64,000 nt of DNA from contig NZ_CABVPL010000001.1 of the NCBI RefSeq assembly GCF_902499045.1, positions 1-64,000 on the forward strand, given 5' to 3'. This DNA comes from Burkholderia latens. GTDB taxonomy: Bacteria > Pseudomonadota > Gammaproteobacteria > Burkholderiales > Burkholderiaceae. The notes below the pieces were generated by a model that was given only the letters and a program-made list of their open reading frames with translations, did no database searches and had not been told where the DNA came from. Below, in pieces: positions 53,865 through 62,892 of this stretch (its first letter is position 1; each line of letters opens with the position of its first letter). Position numbers and translations under genes: made by a program.

Positions 53865-54713
53865 CTATGCGTAGCCGCCGTGCTGGAACGACGTCGCGAA
53901 GAACCGCATCTGATAGCGGATCGCATGCGCCCAGTAGTCCCACGTGTGGCCGCCCGGACGTTCGGCATAATCGTGCGGCACGCCGAGCGCGACGAGCCGC
54001 TCATGCAGCGTGCGGTTCGAGCCGACGAACGAATCGTCGCGGCCGCAGTCGATGATCAGGTCCAGATGCGCGCGGACGAACGCGCGTGCGTTTTCGACGA
54101 TCGCGCTGCGGTTCCAGAACGACGGATGGCGGACGGGGTCGCCGAATACGTGATCGATGCCGGGCTCGTCCTCGCAGCAGCGCGGATCGACCGCGCCGCT
54201 GATGCTGCCGACCGCGCCGAACGTGTCGGGCCGGTCGAGCGCGATGCGCAACGCGCCGAAGCCGCCCATGCTGAGCCCGGTGATCGCGCGAGCGCCCTTG
54301 GTCGCGATCGTCCGGAAGTGCATGTCCATGTACGACACGACTTCGTCGCCGACGAAGGTTTCGTAGCGGCTGCCCGAGTCGAACGGGCTGTCGATGTACC
54401 AGCTTTCGTGTCCGCCGTCCGGCATCACCAGGATCACGCGATAGCGGTCGGCCAGCGCGGCGATCCGCGTGTTCGCGGTCCAGTCGGTGTGGTCGCCGCC
54501 GGAGCCGTGCAGCAGGTAGACGACCGGAAAGCGTTCGACGCTGCGCTCGGGGCCGTGATGCAGACGCGCGTACGCGTCCGGCAGCACGACGGTCGCCTGC
54601 AGCGTCTGGTTCATCGCCGCGCTCGGGATCGCGACGACCCGCGCCTGGTAGGCAAGCGCGGGGCCGGCGGTGGCGAGCAGCAATAGTAGCCAGAACGTGC
54701 GTACCAGGTTCAT
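53865..54713 (-). CDS. Exported alpha/beta-hydrolase esterase (esterase D/Ag85-like)
   Basis: A 282-residue protein with a signal peptide (MNLVRTFWLLLLLATAGPAL, cut near ALA/YQ). Catalytic features: oxyanion region VVYLLHGSGGDHTDW, nucleophile Ser148 in TGLSMGGFGALRIAL, acid Asp226/227 in IDCGRDDSF, and His256 in RPGGHTWDYW. The mature enzyme should act in the periplasm or outside on acyl esters. An alternative start at 54725 adds four residues. Stands alone; the natural substrate is unknown. Confidence 0.85.
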   Translation of the reverse strand: MNLVRTFWLLLLLATAGPALAYQARVVAIPSAAMNQTLQATVVLPDAYARLHHGPERSVERFPVVYLLHGSGGDHTDWTANTRIAALADRYRVILVMPDGGHESWYIDSPFDSGSRYETFVGDEVVSYMDMHFRTIATKGARAITGLSMGGFGALRIALDRPDTFGAVGSISGAVDPRCCEDEPGIDHVFGDPVRHPSFWNRSAIVENARAFVRAHLDLIIDCGRDDSFVGSNRTLHERLVALGVPHDYAERPGGHTWDYWAHAIRYQMRFFATSFQHGGYA

Positions 54714-54841
54714 GGAGCCTCGCATGTGTCGTTTCCGTTCGGCAGTCGGGCATCGGGAAAACCCTGTCAGGCGACTCTAGCAACGGCGCCTTTCAACCAA
54801 ATTTCGGCGAATCCTACGAGGTTGTCAGGTGGCGGGGGGGC

Positions 54842-55273
54842 TTACGCGCCCGACTTGCCCTCCATTTCCGCCCGCAGCCGCGCTTCCTGTTCCTGCAATT
54901 CCGGCGTGAACGCTTCGCCGAAGTCTTCGGGCGAGAAGATCTGACGAATCTCGATGTCCGATTCCGTCGGCATCGGATTCGGGCAGCGCTTGACCCATTC
55001 GACCGCTTCCTCCATCGAATTCACCTGCCACAGCCAGTAGCCGGCAATGAGCTCCTTGGTCTCGGCGAACGGGCCGTCGATGACGGTCCGCTCGTTGCCG
55101 GAAAAGTGTACGCGCTTGCCGCGCGAACTCGGGTGAAGCCCTTCGCCGGCGAGCATCACGCCGGCCTTCACCAGCTCCTCGTTGTACCGGCCCATTGCCG
55201 TCAGTAGTTCGGTATCGGGCATCGCACCCGATTCGGAAGAGGCCGTGGCCTTGACGATCACCATGACGCGCAT
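54842..55273 (-). CDS. YciI-like (DGPF domain) protein
   Basis: A 143-residue protein. The family motif is TVIDGPFAETKELIAGYWLW (about residues 63-82), with the N-terminal strand MRVMVIVKATASSESGAMPD. The fold is a small ferredoxin-like dimer; members often sit beside ECF sigma factors, but none is here. Function unknown. It lies downstream of the hybrid kinase on the same strand with 186 bases and a hairpin between. Confidence 0.82.
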   Translation of the reverse strand: MRVMVIVKATASSESGAMPDTELLTAMGRYNEELVKAGVMLAGEGLHPSSRGKRVHFSGNERTVIDGPFAETKELIAGYWLWQVNSMEEAVEWVKRCPNPMPTESDIEIRQIFSPEDFGEAFTPELQEQEARLRAEMEGKSGA

Positions 55274-55415
55274 TGTCGTTACTCCTTGAACGAGAAAGGG
55301 GGAACCCGCCGTCGGCCGGCCGTGCGGCCGGCAAAACGAGCGGTTACGACACTACGACGCGCGACGATCGCGCGAATCGACATCTCCCGAAAAAAATTCA
55401 TCGGACCGTCGGCCG

Positions 55416-55461
55416 GAGCGGCGCACAGCCACGCACACTGCCGTGCGCCCGTGCGCCGCTC
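55416..55461 (-). terminator. Hairpin at the 3' end of the hybrid kinase gene
   Basis: GAGCGGCGCAC (55416-55426) pairs perfectly with GTGCGCCGCTC (55451-55461), 24-base loop, straddling the kinase stop at 55460. On the minus strand a run of seven T follows about 19 bases later (55396-55390). It is a plausible, loosely spaced terminator. Confidence 0.4.
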
Positions 55462-57229
55462 ACGCCGCCTTTGCGTGCGCGTCCAGCACGCCGCGAATCC
55501 GGGTTGCGAGTTCGTCACGGCGATACGGCTTGCCGAGCAACATGACGCCGGGGTCGAGGCGCCCGGAGTGGAAGATTTCGTCGCGCGTGTAGCCGGAGGT
55601 GAACAGCACAGGCAGCGGCGGCGTGCGCTGCGCGGCACGGCGCGCGAGCTCGCTGCCCTTGATGCGGCCCGGCATGATCACGTCGGTGAACAGCAGGTCG
55701 ATCGGCGTGCTGCTGTCGAGCATCCGCAACGCGGCTTCGCCGTCGGACGCGGTGAGCACCTTGTAGCCGAGCTGCGCGAGCATGTCGACCACGGTGAGCC
55801 GGACGTCGGCATCGTCCTCGACCACCAGAATGGTTTCGCGGCCGCGCACGGGATCGTGCTGCGGCGCACGGGCCGGCTCCTCGGCGTACGTCTCGTGACA
55901 GCGCGGAAACGTGAGCCGCACGGTGGTGCCCTGGCCCGGCGTGCTGTCGATCGACGTGTGGCCGCCGCTTTGCTTGACGAAGCCGAATACCATGCTGAGC
56001 CCGAGCCCCGTGCCTTCGCCGTCGCCCTTGGTCGTGAAGAACGGTTCGAACACGCGCTCGAGCACGTCCGCGGTCATGCCGCTGCCGGTGTCGGTGACCT
56101 CGAACGTCACGTAGTCGCCGGGCGGCAACGGCGCGTGACGTGCGCCCGGGGCCGGCGGCGGCGCCACGTCGTTGTACGCGGCAATCGTCAGCGTACCGTC
56201 GCCGCGCATCGCGTCGCGCGCATTGATCGCAAGATTGAGCAGCGCGTTTTCGAGCTGGTGCCGATCGGCGAGCACGTTGCCGACGTCGGACGCAAGCGCC
56301 GGGACGATCCGCACGGTTTCGCCGAGTGCGCGGTGCAGCATCTCGCTCATGCCGTCGATCAGCTGGCGCGGATCGAGCACCGTTGGCGACAGCGGCTGGC
56401 GCCGCGCAAAGGCGAGCAGGTGCGATGCGAGTTGCGCACCGCGCCGCACCGCGTTGTTCGCGCTTTCTATCCGCGGCTGCGCGCTCGCGCGTTCGCCGAG
56501 CTCGACCGAGAGGATTTGCAGGTTGCCGCTGATCACCTGCAGCACGTTGTTGAAGTCGTGCGCGATGCCGCCGGTCAGGCTGCCGATCGCTTCCATCTTC
56601 TGCGCGTGGCGCAACTGTTCCTCGATCGCCGCGCGCTCCGCGATCGCATCGGCCACGCGCTGTTCGAGCGTTTCGGTCAGGCGGCGCAGCGCATCGTTGG
56701 ACGCCTGCAGCGCCGCTTCCGCGTGTTCGCGATGGCGTCTGGCGAGCACGCGCTCGGTCGTCTCGATCACGACGGCGAGCACGCCGCCCGGCGCGCCGTC
56801 GTCGTCGGGCAGCGGGCTGTAGTGCAAGTCCATCCACACGTCTTCCGGTTGGCCGTTGCGCAGCAGCACGAGTTCCTTGTCGCGATACGTCAGCGTGCCG
56901 CCCGCGAGGCAGGTATTCATCACGTTGCGGTTGAAGTCGGCGACCTCGGGCCAGCCCAGTTCGACCGCCTTGCCGAGCAGATACGGATGGCGTCCGCCGG
57001 CGAACGCCGCATACGCGTCGTTGTAGATCATGTAGCCGGGCTCGCCCCACAGCATCACCAACGGCAGCGGCGACGCGAGCACGGTGCGCACGGCCGCGAC
57101 GAGGCTCGCCGGCCAGTCGTCGAGCGGCCCGAGCCCGGTTGCCGACCAGTCGAAGGCGGCGACGCGCTGCGCCATTTCACCTTTCCAGCCGCGACAATCG
57201 TGGTGCTGCGCGAACAACTCGACGTGCAT
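55460..57229 (-). CDS. Hybrid sensor histidine kinase (PAS - HisKA - HATPase - REC)
   Basis: A 589-residue cytoplasmic kinase without membrane helices. A PAS-like sensor occupies about 20-160 (WGEPGYMIYNDAYAAFAGGR), then a coiled coil to 210. The H-box is LTGGIAHDFNNVL (His224), N-box LLNLAINARDAM (about 330-341), G1 VTDTGSGM (379-385), G2 GEGTGLGLSMVFGF (405-418). The C-terminal receiver has phospho-acceptor Asp516 in LLFTDVIMPG and Lys567 in LLGKPYR. This class phosphorylates its own receiver and needs a separate output protein; none is adjacent. The signal is unknown. Confidence 0.9.
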   Translation of the reverse strand: MHVELFAQHHDCRGWKGEMAQRVAAFDWSATGLGPLDDWPASLVAAVRTVLASPLPLVMLWGEPGYMIYNDAYAAFAGGRHPYLLGKAVELGWPEVADFNRNVMNTCLAGGTLTYRDKELVLLRNGQPEDVWMDLHYSPLPDDDGAPGGVLAVVIETTERVLARRHREHAEAALQASNDALRRLTETLEQRVADAIAERAAIEEQLRHAQKMEAIGSLTGGIAHDFNNVLQVISGNLQILSVELGERASAQPRIESANNAVRRGAQLASHLLAFARRQPLSPTVLDPRQLIDGMSEMLHRALGETVRIVPALASDVGNVLADRHQLENALLNLAINARDAMRGDGTLTIAAYNDVAPPPAPGARHAPLPPGDYVTFEVTDTGSGMTADVLERVFEPFFTTKGDGEGTGLGLSMVFGFVKQSGGHTSIDSTPGQGTTVRLTFPRCHETYAEEPARAPQHDPVRGRETILVVEDDADVRLTVVDMLAQLGYKVLTASDGEAALRMLDSSTPIDLLFTDVIMPGRIKGSELARRAAQRTPPLPVLFTSGYTRDEIFHSGRLDPGVMLLGKPYRRDELATRIRGVLDAHAKAA

Positions 57230-57383
57230 GGAATCGCTCCGATCAGGACATGGCGGCCGCGGTTCGGCGCGGCAAGCCGCGTAGGCCGACTCATTCTAGT
57301 GCAGATCGATCGCGCGGCGGCGTGCCGGAGCCGCCCATCAAAGCTGATATGCTGACCGGCATCACGTTGACGCGGAGGGCGCC

Positions 57384-57614
57384 ATGGCAGCGAAGGAAGT
57401 CTCGAAGAAAAAGTACCTGAAGATCCTGAACAAACGCCTGCGAGCCGAGCCGGATGCGCCGGCCGGCGCGTCGTTCGTGTTCTTTCCGCTCGGCGCGAAG
57501 GCCAAGCACGCGACGGGCGTCGTGTCCGGCGAGCCGCGCAGCGAGCGCGAGCTCGCGGTGATGGCCGCGGTCCAGAGCAAGGCAGCCGCCGAATTCGTCG
57601 TGACCGGCGCCTGA
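57384..57614 (+). CDS. Small conserved basic protein of unknown function (76 aa)
   Basis: The sequence begins MAAKEVSKKKYLKILNKRLR, a basic helix, then a compact region ASFVFFPLGAKAKHATGVVS and a helical end ERELAVMAAVQSKAAAEFVV. It has no close functional motif that I recognise. Codon bias supports a real gene. It is between the kinase (divergent) and the hydrolase (convergent). Confidence 0.55.
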   Translation: MAAKEVSKKKYLKILNKRLRAEPDAPAGASFVFFPLGAKAKHATGVVSGEPRSERELAVMAAVQSKAAAEFVVTGA

Positions 57615-57647
57615 CCGGCCACTGTCGGCCGCATACGGCAGCGCGCG

Positions 57648-58349
57648 CTACGCGGCGGCCGCCTCGCAGTGCGCGATTACGCCGGCGATCACGCGCGGGA
57701 TGTCGCGCGTGATCGCCGGGCCGTGCATCGGCAGGATGATGTCGAGATCGAGCGCCTCGATGCGGCGCAGCGCGCCCGCGAGGTGCGCGAGTGACGGCAG
57801 GTAATCGGAGCGCGTGATTGCATCGAGGATCTCGGGCAGCGGATCTTCGGCATCCTCGCGCCCGAAGCGCATCAGAATGTCCGACGACAGCAGCGCCTTG
57901 TACGCCGGCAGATACACGACCAGCGCGTCCCATTGATGCACGTGCTTCGTGAATACCGGCACGACGTCGATGCCGGACAGCGTCACCGGTTCGCCGTCCT
58001 TCAGCGGAACGGCGCGCACGCCGAACACATCGGCGAGCCCCCATGTGCACATCGGATGTCCGTACGCGACGAGCGCCGGGTTGGCCGCGAGGAAATCGGG
58101 CAGCGCGCCCATTTCGTCGGCCTCGAAGTGCGGGACGATCACGCTGCTGACCATCGACGGCGCGATGCCGACGGTGTCGAGCGCAGCGCTCAGCCGCGTG
58201 AAGTTGGCGCGGGTGCCGGTTTCGACGCACAGCACGTCGCCGTGCGGCGATCGTACGAAGAACTGGCTGAAGCACAGGTTCAACGTGTCGACGTAGGACG
58301 TCGCGCGAAACAGGCCGTCGCGGACGGCGTCGATTCGGGAGGCGCTCAT
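57648..58349 (-). CDS. Metallo-beta-lactamase-fold protein with flavodiiron-type iron motif
   Basis: A 233-residue MBL-fold protein. The metal motif is H-x-E-x-D (PHFEADEMG; His74, Glu76, Asp78) rather than the usual H-x-H-x-D-H, followed by His in AYGHPMCTW, Asp in LLSSDILMRFG and His in ILPMHGPA. This set is typical of the diiron site in flavodiiron (ROO) proteins, but the flavodoxin domain is absent. A role in oxygen, NO or peroxide chemistry, or simple hydrolysis, is possible. ATG at 58349; upstream in-frame sequence is low-complexity. Confidence 0.75.
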   Translation of the reverse strand: MSASRIDAVRDGLFRATSYVDTLNLCFSQFFVRSPHGDVLCVETGTRANFTRLSAALDTVGIAPSMVSSVIVPHFEADEMGALPDFLAANPALVAYGHPMCTWGLADVFGVRAVPLKDGEPVTLSGIDVVPVFTKHVHQWDALVVYLPAYKALLSSDILMRFGREDAEDPLPEILDAITRSDYLPSLAHLAGALRRIEALDLDIILPMHGPAITRDIPRVIAGVIAHCEAAAA

Positions 58350-58502
58350 CGGGAATCCTCGCGCAGGGAATGGGGCGGGAGCGGCGCCGCCCGCGCGCGC
58401 CGCAGGTTGCGGTGCGGCAGGCGGCAACAGTCGATCTCCCGATCCAGTCTAGCAGCGTCGCCGCGGATCCGCGAACCGGCCGACAGTGCAGGCCGTGATG
58501 CG

Positions 58503-59273
58503 TCAGTTCTTCAGTTTGTAGCCGGTGCGGAACATCCACGCGACGATCGCGAGCAGGATCGCGAGGAACAGCGTGGTCGCGGCGAGGCTGATCCACACGT
58601 GCACGTCGGCAAGCCCGTAGAACGACCAGCGGAAGCCGCTGATCAGGTAGACGATCGGATTGAACAGCGTGACGATGCGCCAGGCAGGCGGCAGCATGTC
58701 GACCGAATAGAAGCTGCCGCCGAGGAACGTGAGCGGCGTGATGATCAGGAGCGGCACGAGCTGCAGCTTCTCGAAGCTGTCGGCCCAGATCCCGATCACG
58801 AAGCCGAACAGGCTGAAGGTGACGGACGTCAGCACGAGGAACAGCACCATCCAGAACGGATGCAGGATGTGCAGCGGCACGAACAGGCCGGCCGTCGCGA
58901 GAATGATCAACCCGAGCAGCAACGACTTCGACGCGGCCGCGCCCACGTACGCGATCACGATTTCCCAGTACGACACGGGTGCGGACAATATCTCGTAGAT
59001 CGTGCCCGTGAAGCGCGGGAAGTAGATGCCGAACGACGCGTTCGAGATGCTCTGCGACAGCAGCGACAGCATCACGAGGCCCGGCACGATGAACGACCCG
59101 TAGCCGATCCCGTTCACGTCGCTGATGCGCGAGCCGATCGCGGAGCCGAACACGACGAAGTACAGCGACGTCGAGATCACCGGCGCGATGATGCTCTGCA
59201 TCAGCGTGCGGCGCGTGCGCGCCATTTCGGCGCGGTAGATTGCGCGGATGCCGTGGAAATTCCAGTTCGCCAT
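58503..59273 (-). CDS. ABC-2 type transporter permease (YadH-like)
   Basis: A 256-residue permease with six helices (for example [20 protein letters not shown] and [20 protein letters not shown]). The conserved cytoplasmic piece [20 protein letters not shown] and the late [14 protein letters not shown] are characteristic of the drug/polysaccharide exporter group that includes E. coli YadH. Five bases separate it from the ATPase gene, so one operon. The substrate is unknown. Confidence 0.87.
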   Translation of the reverse strand: MANWNFHGIRAIYRAEMARTRRTLMQSIIAPVISTSLYFVVFGSAIGSRISDVNGIGYGSFIVPGLVMLSLLSQSISNASFGIYFPRFTGTIYEILSAPVSYWEIVIAYVGAAASKSLLLGLIILATAGLFVPLHILHPFWMVLFLVLTSVTFSLFGFVIGIWADSFEKLQLVPLLIITPLTFLGGSFYSVDMLPPAWRIVTLFNPIVYLISGFRWSFYGLADVHVWISLAATTLFLAILLAIVAWMFRTGYKLKN

Positions 59274-59278
59274 GTGCG

Positions 59279-60223
59279 TTAGGCCCCTTGAGCGCCGTTG
59301 CGGCGATTGTCGATCAGGCTGACGAAAATGTCCTCGAGCGAGCTCTGCGTCGTGTGCAGGTCGCGAAAGCCGATGCCGGCCGCGCCGAGCGCGTTGATCA
59401 GCGTCGCGATGCTGGCGTCGTCGCGCTGCGAGTCGTACGTGTAGACGAGCGCGGTGCCGTCGGCCGCGCGTTCGAGGCCGAACGCGGCGAGCTCGGCCGG
59501 CACGGTCGCGAGCGGGTGCTCGAGTTGCACCGTCAACTGCTTCTTGCCGAGCTTGCGCATCAGTTCGCGCTTCTCTTCGACGAGCACCAGCTCGCCGCCG
59601 AGAATGATGCCGATCCGGTCGGCCATTTCCTCGGCTTCCTCGATGTAGTGCGTGGTCAGCAGGATCGTCACGCCGCTTTCGCGCAGAGAATCGACGAGCT
59701 TCCACATGTCGCGGCGCAGCTCGACGTCGACGCCGGCCGTCGGCTCGTCGAGGAACAGGATGCGCGGCTCGTGCGACAGCGCTTTCGCGATCATCACGCG
59801 GCGCTTCATGCCGCCCGACAGCGTCATCAGCTTGTTGTCCCGCTTGTCCCACAGCGACAGCACCTTCAGCGTTTTCTCGATGTATGCGGGATCGGGCGCC
59901 TTGCCGAACAGCCCGCGGCTGAACGACACAGTCGCCCACACGGTTTCGAACGCGTCGGTGGTCAGCTCCTGCGGCACGAGCCCGATCATTTCGCGGGCAG
60001 CGCGATAGTGGTCGCGGATGTCGTGGCCGCCGACCGTCACGCGGCCTTCGGTCGGCGTGACGATCCCGCAGATCGAGCCGATCAGCGTGGTCTTGCCCGC
60101 GCCGTTCGGCCCGAGCAGCGCGAAGATCTCGCCGGGCTGGATGTCGAGGGTCACGTGCTTCAGCGCCTGGAAGCCGGACGCGTAAGTCTTGGAGAGGTCG
60201 GAGACGGAAAGGATCGGTTGCAT
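59279..60223 (-). CDS. ABC transporter ATP-binding protein (YadG-like)
   Basis: A 314-residue ATPase. Walker [10 protein letters not shown] (38-46), signature LSGGMKRRV (from 135), Walker B ILFLDEPT (155-162), switch His in [14 protein letters not shown]. The C-terminal third is the usual regulatory extension of exporters of this class. ATG at 60223 is preferred over an in-frame GTG at 60238. It pairs with the ABC-2 permease at 58503. Confidence 0.88.
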   Translation of the reverse strand: MQPILSVSDLSKTYASGFQALKHVTLDIQPGEIFALLGPNGAGKTTLIGSICGIVTPTEGRVTVGGHDIRDHYRAAREMIGLVPQELTTDAFETVWATVSFSRGLFGKAPDPAYIEKTLKVLSLWDKRDNKLMTLSGGMKRRVMIAKALSHEPRILFLDEPTAGVDVELRRDMWKLVDSLRESGVTILLTTHYIEEAEEMADRIGIILGGELVLVEEKRELMRKLGKKQLTVQLEHPLATVPAELAAFGLERAADGTALVYTYDSQRDDASIATLINALGAAGIGFRDLHTTQSSLEDIFVSLIDNRRNGAQGA

Positions 60224-61222
60224 GCTCACGGATGGCACGGCCGCTCGTCCGGCGTTGTGCGCCGCGCGTGCCCGGTGTCGGGTGCGGCATGGCGCACGGG
60301 CGTCATGTCGAACGGCGTTGTGGTGCGGGATCGCAGGACCGCCATATTAGCAATCGGAAGATGGAAATGCATTTCGATGGGAACGGCATGCAATACCGAT
60401 GCGCGATTCGCACGGAATGCGCGGGAATTGTTCAATAAATATGCGTTTTATTTGAAGAGAACGAACAATGCACGGCGTTTTTGGCTGGCGGGGTGGTCCG
60501 GCGTTGCGTGGAAATCCACGATCGTCGCTGAAGTCGGGCCGGCCAGGATCAAGGTGCTCCGGGTGGACGCGCAGCCGTACGACGCGCAAGTGCACGACTA
60601 TAACGAGGCGCTGCGCGTGCTCGACGGCCGGCACGCGTCTCGCGGCGCTGTCCGGCAGCTACGGCACGCCCGCGATCATCGTGTGAGACATCGCCTCCGG
60701 TATTTGTCTGAGCAAATAAATTGAAGGCCGTTTGAAAAACTGTCAAATGGCGTGCACGCGCTAGGATCGCGCGGTTCCGTTCGTTTGGAACTCTGCATCC
60801 ATTTACTTGGGCGAATCGTCCGATCATAGTCTCGGCAAACGACGCATCACGATAACGAATCAAGCGTACGTATGGAGACCAAACCATGACACGCCCATCC
60901 GAGGGGGCAGCCGGACTGCCGTTTCGTTGCTTGTCGCCGGATGCGGGCGCGCCGCCGATCGCGCGCTTGCATCATCGCTTCGCGTTGCCGCTGTAGCGAC
61001 GCATCTCATTCCGTTTCGATTTCCCGATGGCGCCGTGCGATGTGGCGGCGCTGCCGGAGCGTGCGTGCGCGCCGCATCGGCCCTCACTGCATCCGCGTGA
61101 ACCGCAGCACGGCGCAACGCGCACAGCATCATGCGCCGCATGCCGCGCGGCGGCGCGATACCAACCGGCGGGCCATGCAGCTCGCTCGGACGAGACTTGT
61201 CGTACCTCAAAAGGAGGGGTTG
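60224..61222. other. Long gap with a gene relic and AT-rich patches
   Basis: No intact gene. AT-richer patches lie at about 60430-60465 and 60700-60740 (the latter with TTTGA and TCAAA inverted around seven bases). A relic of a coding sequence lies at 60520-60686. The region before 61223 presumably carries the promoter of the DUF2957 genes; AAGGAGG at 61211-61217 is the ribosome site. Confidence 0.5.
60520..60686 (+). pseudogene. Frameshifted, truncated gene remnant
   Basis: One frame reads IKVLRVDAQPYDAQVHDYNE then ALRVLDGR with strong G/C third-position bias up to about 60635; the next frame continues TRLAALSGSYGTPAIIV and ends in TGA at 60684-60686. Removing a single base near 60636 would join them. 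The upstream part of the gene is missing. The end resembles a thioredoxin-fold tail (GTPAIIV), but that is only a guess. Confidence 0.45.
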
Positions 61223-62821
61223 ATGATTTGCATTCCTGAATGGCGGAAGGCGATCCTGTCGTGCGCCGTGCTGGCGCTGCCGTTCGTCGCCGGTTGCGGC
61301 GGCGGTGACGATCCGGGCCCGATCAACGTGCCGCAGTGCTCCGGCAGCGCATGCGGGCCGAGCGGCGCCGAAACGACGCCGCCCGTCGTGAAGAAGCTGT
61401 GTCCGGATTCGCTCGACTACACGACGACCTATACGGGCGGGGCGGGCAGCGGCGAATACGCGAAGGTGAAGTTCGACACGACGAAGCTCACGTACCAGAT
61501 GCAGTTCATCGACTCGTCGGTGCCGACATCGGCGGGGCAGGTCAACGACACGCGCGCGGGCCTGACGATCAGCGGCGCGTTCCATCATCCGACCAATCTG
61601 CCGACCGCCGAGCAGAACCGTTGCGCGTTCGTGCTCGACAGCGGCGCGACGAGCGACGGCGCGTATGCAGTGACGATCAACCGTGCGGATCCGCCGATGC
61701 TGTTCGTCGGCAACGGTGTGGTCGGCGGCGGCATTCCGGGCGCGACGATCCAGTTCGACGGCATTCCGGTCGTGCCCGGCCTCAATCTCGGCACGGTGCC
61801 GTCGCGCACGTTCGATTTCTATCCGTTCATCGGCTTTACCGACACCGAGACGGATTTCACGAAGGTGGCAGGCGTGTACAACGAGGTCGGCGTTCATCTG
61901 TCGCCGACCGGCAGCAGCTATCAGACGGCCACGCCGCAGGGCTGGCAGCCGGATGTCGTGAACTGGAACCAGACGCTCAATGCGGACGGCACGTGCACGA
62001 TCACGCCGGGCAGCGACTACTCGTGCCAGACGACCGGCACGCCGTGGACGCTGCGCAGGAACGCGGACGGCAGCGCCGACAACGTGTTCGTCAGCGGCGC
62101 GAGCCCGGGTTTGCCGTATCCGTCGGCCGGGCAGGAACAGCCGCTCGTGCTGCTGGCGCCGACCCAGGCGCATGGCGTGATGATCGTCGGCAAACTGAAC
62201 GGCGTACTGGTGCCGATCGTGATTCGCGTCGGCTATTCGCATGCCGATGCTGCCAACCTGCTGGCGTCCGTCGCCGACGCGGAAGTCGGCATCTCGATGC
62301 TGTCGCCCGCGCAGCCTGTCGCGGCCAACGTGCTGAAGGGCGGCTTCATCGGTGCGACGAGCGCGTCCGCGTGCGCAGTGGTGACGTCCAACGGCGTGTC
62401 GGGCGCGCCGGCGGTCTCCGGACCGAGCTTCAGCAGCACCAGCGCGCATCCTGATCTGCCCGGCACGTTCAACGGCACGTTCTTCCTGCCCGAAGCCGGC
62501 AACTGCACCGACGGCACCGCCGTATCGACGATCGCCGCGAACTACACGTCGACGCTGTTCCAGGGCGTGACCGCGGCGTTCATCGACCCGCAGACGTCGT
62601 CGGTCACGTCGCAGTTCGCGCTCGACTACACGCAGGCCACACCCGGCAAGATCAAGGTCACGGCCACGCAGGACTTCAACGCGAAGGGCGCGAACGGCAA
62701 CGTGGCGATCTTCAGCAAGGGCGACACGGGCTGGCTCGTGACGGCCGGCAACATCTACGCGATGGTCGTCAACAACAGCAAGGTCAACCCGTTCTTCACG
62801 GTCGGCGCGTTCGTCCAGTAA
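61223..62821 (+). CDS. DUF2957 family lipoprotein
   Basis: A 532-residue protein with a lipoprotein signal (ILSCAVLALPFVAGC, lipidated Cys then GGG). The mature part is beta-rich and glycine/threonine-rich, with motifs shared with the next gene: LCPDSLDYTTTYTGGAGSGE, LFVGNGVVGGGIPGATIQFD, YPFIGFTDTETDFTKVAGVY, GVMIVGKLNGVLVPIVIRVG. ATG at 61223 follows AAGGAGG. DUF2957 is, to my knowledge, confined mostly to Burkholderia and uncharacterised. Likely an outer-membrane or surface lipoprotein. Confidence 0.8.
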   Translation: MICIPEWRKAILSCAVLALPFVAGCGGGDDPGPINVPQCSGSACGPSGAETTPPVVKKLCPDSLDYTTTYTGGAGSGEYAKVKFDTTKLTYQMQFIDSSVPTSAGQVNDTRAGLTISGAFHHPTNLPTAEQNRCAFVLDSGATSDGAYAVTINRADPPMLFVGNGVVGGGIPGATIQFDGIPVVPGLNLGTVPSRTFDFYPFIGFTDTETDFTKVAGVYNEVGVHLSPTGSSYQTATPQGWQPDVVNWNQTLNADGTCTITPGSDYSCQTTGTPWTLRRNADGSADNVFVSGASPGLPYPSAGQEQPLVLLAPTQAHGVMIVGKLNGVLVPIVIRVGYSHADAANLLASVADAEVGISMLSPAQPVAANVLKGGFIGATSASACAVVTSNGVSGAPAVSGPSFSSTSAHPDLPGTFNGTFFLPEAGNCTDGTAVSTIAANYTSTLFQGVTAAFIDPQTSSVTSQFALDYTQATPGKIKVTATQDFNAKGANGNVAIFSKGDTGWLVTAGNIYAMVVNNSKVNPFFTVGAFVQ

Positions 62822-62840
62822 CCGCGTCTCGAGCACGGAA

Positions 62841-62869
62841 CGCCGGCGGCGCATGCGTCGCCGCCGGCG
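62841..62869. terminator. Hairpin between the two DUF2957 genes
   Basis: CGCCGGCGGCG (62841-62851) pairs perfectly with CGCCGCCGGCG (62859-62869) around seven bases. It lies 20 bases past the first gene's stop; with no T-run it may lower, rather than end, read-through into the second gene. Confidence 0.5.
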
Positions 62870-62892
62870 AATCGAAATTAAAGAGGATTCCT

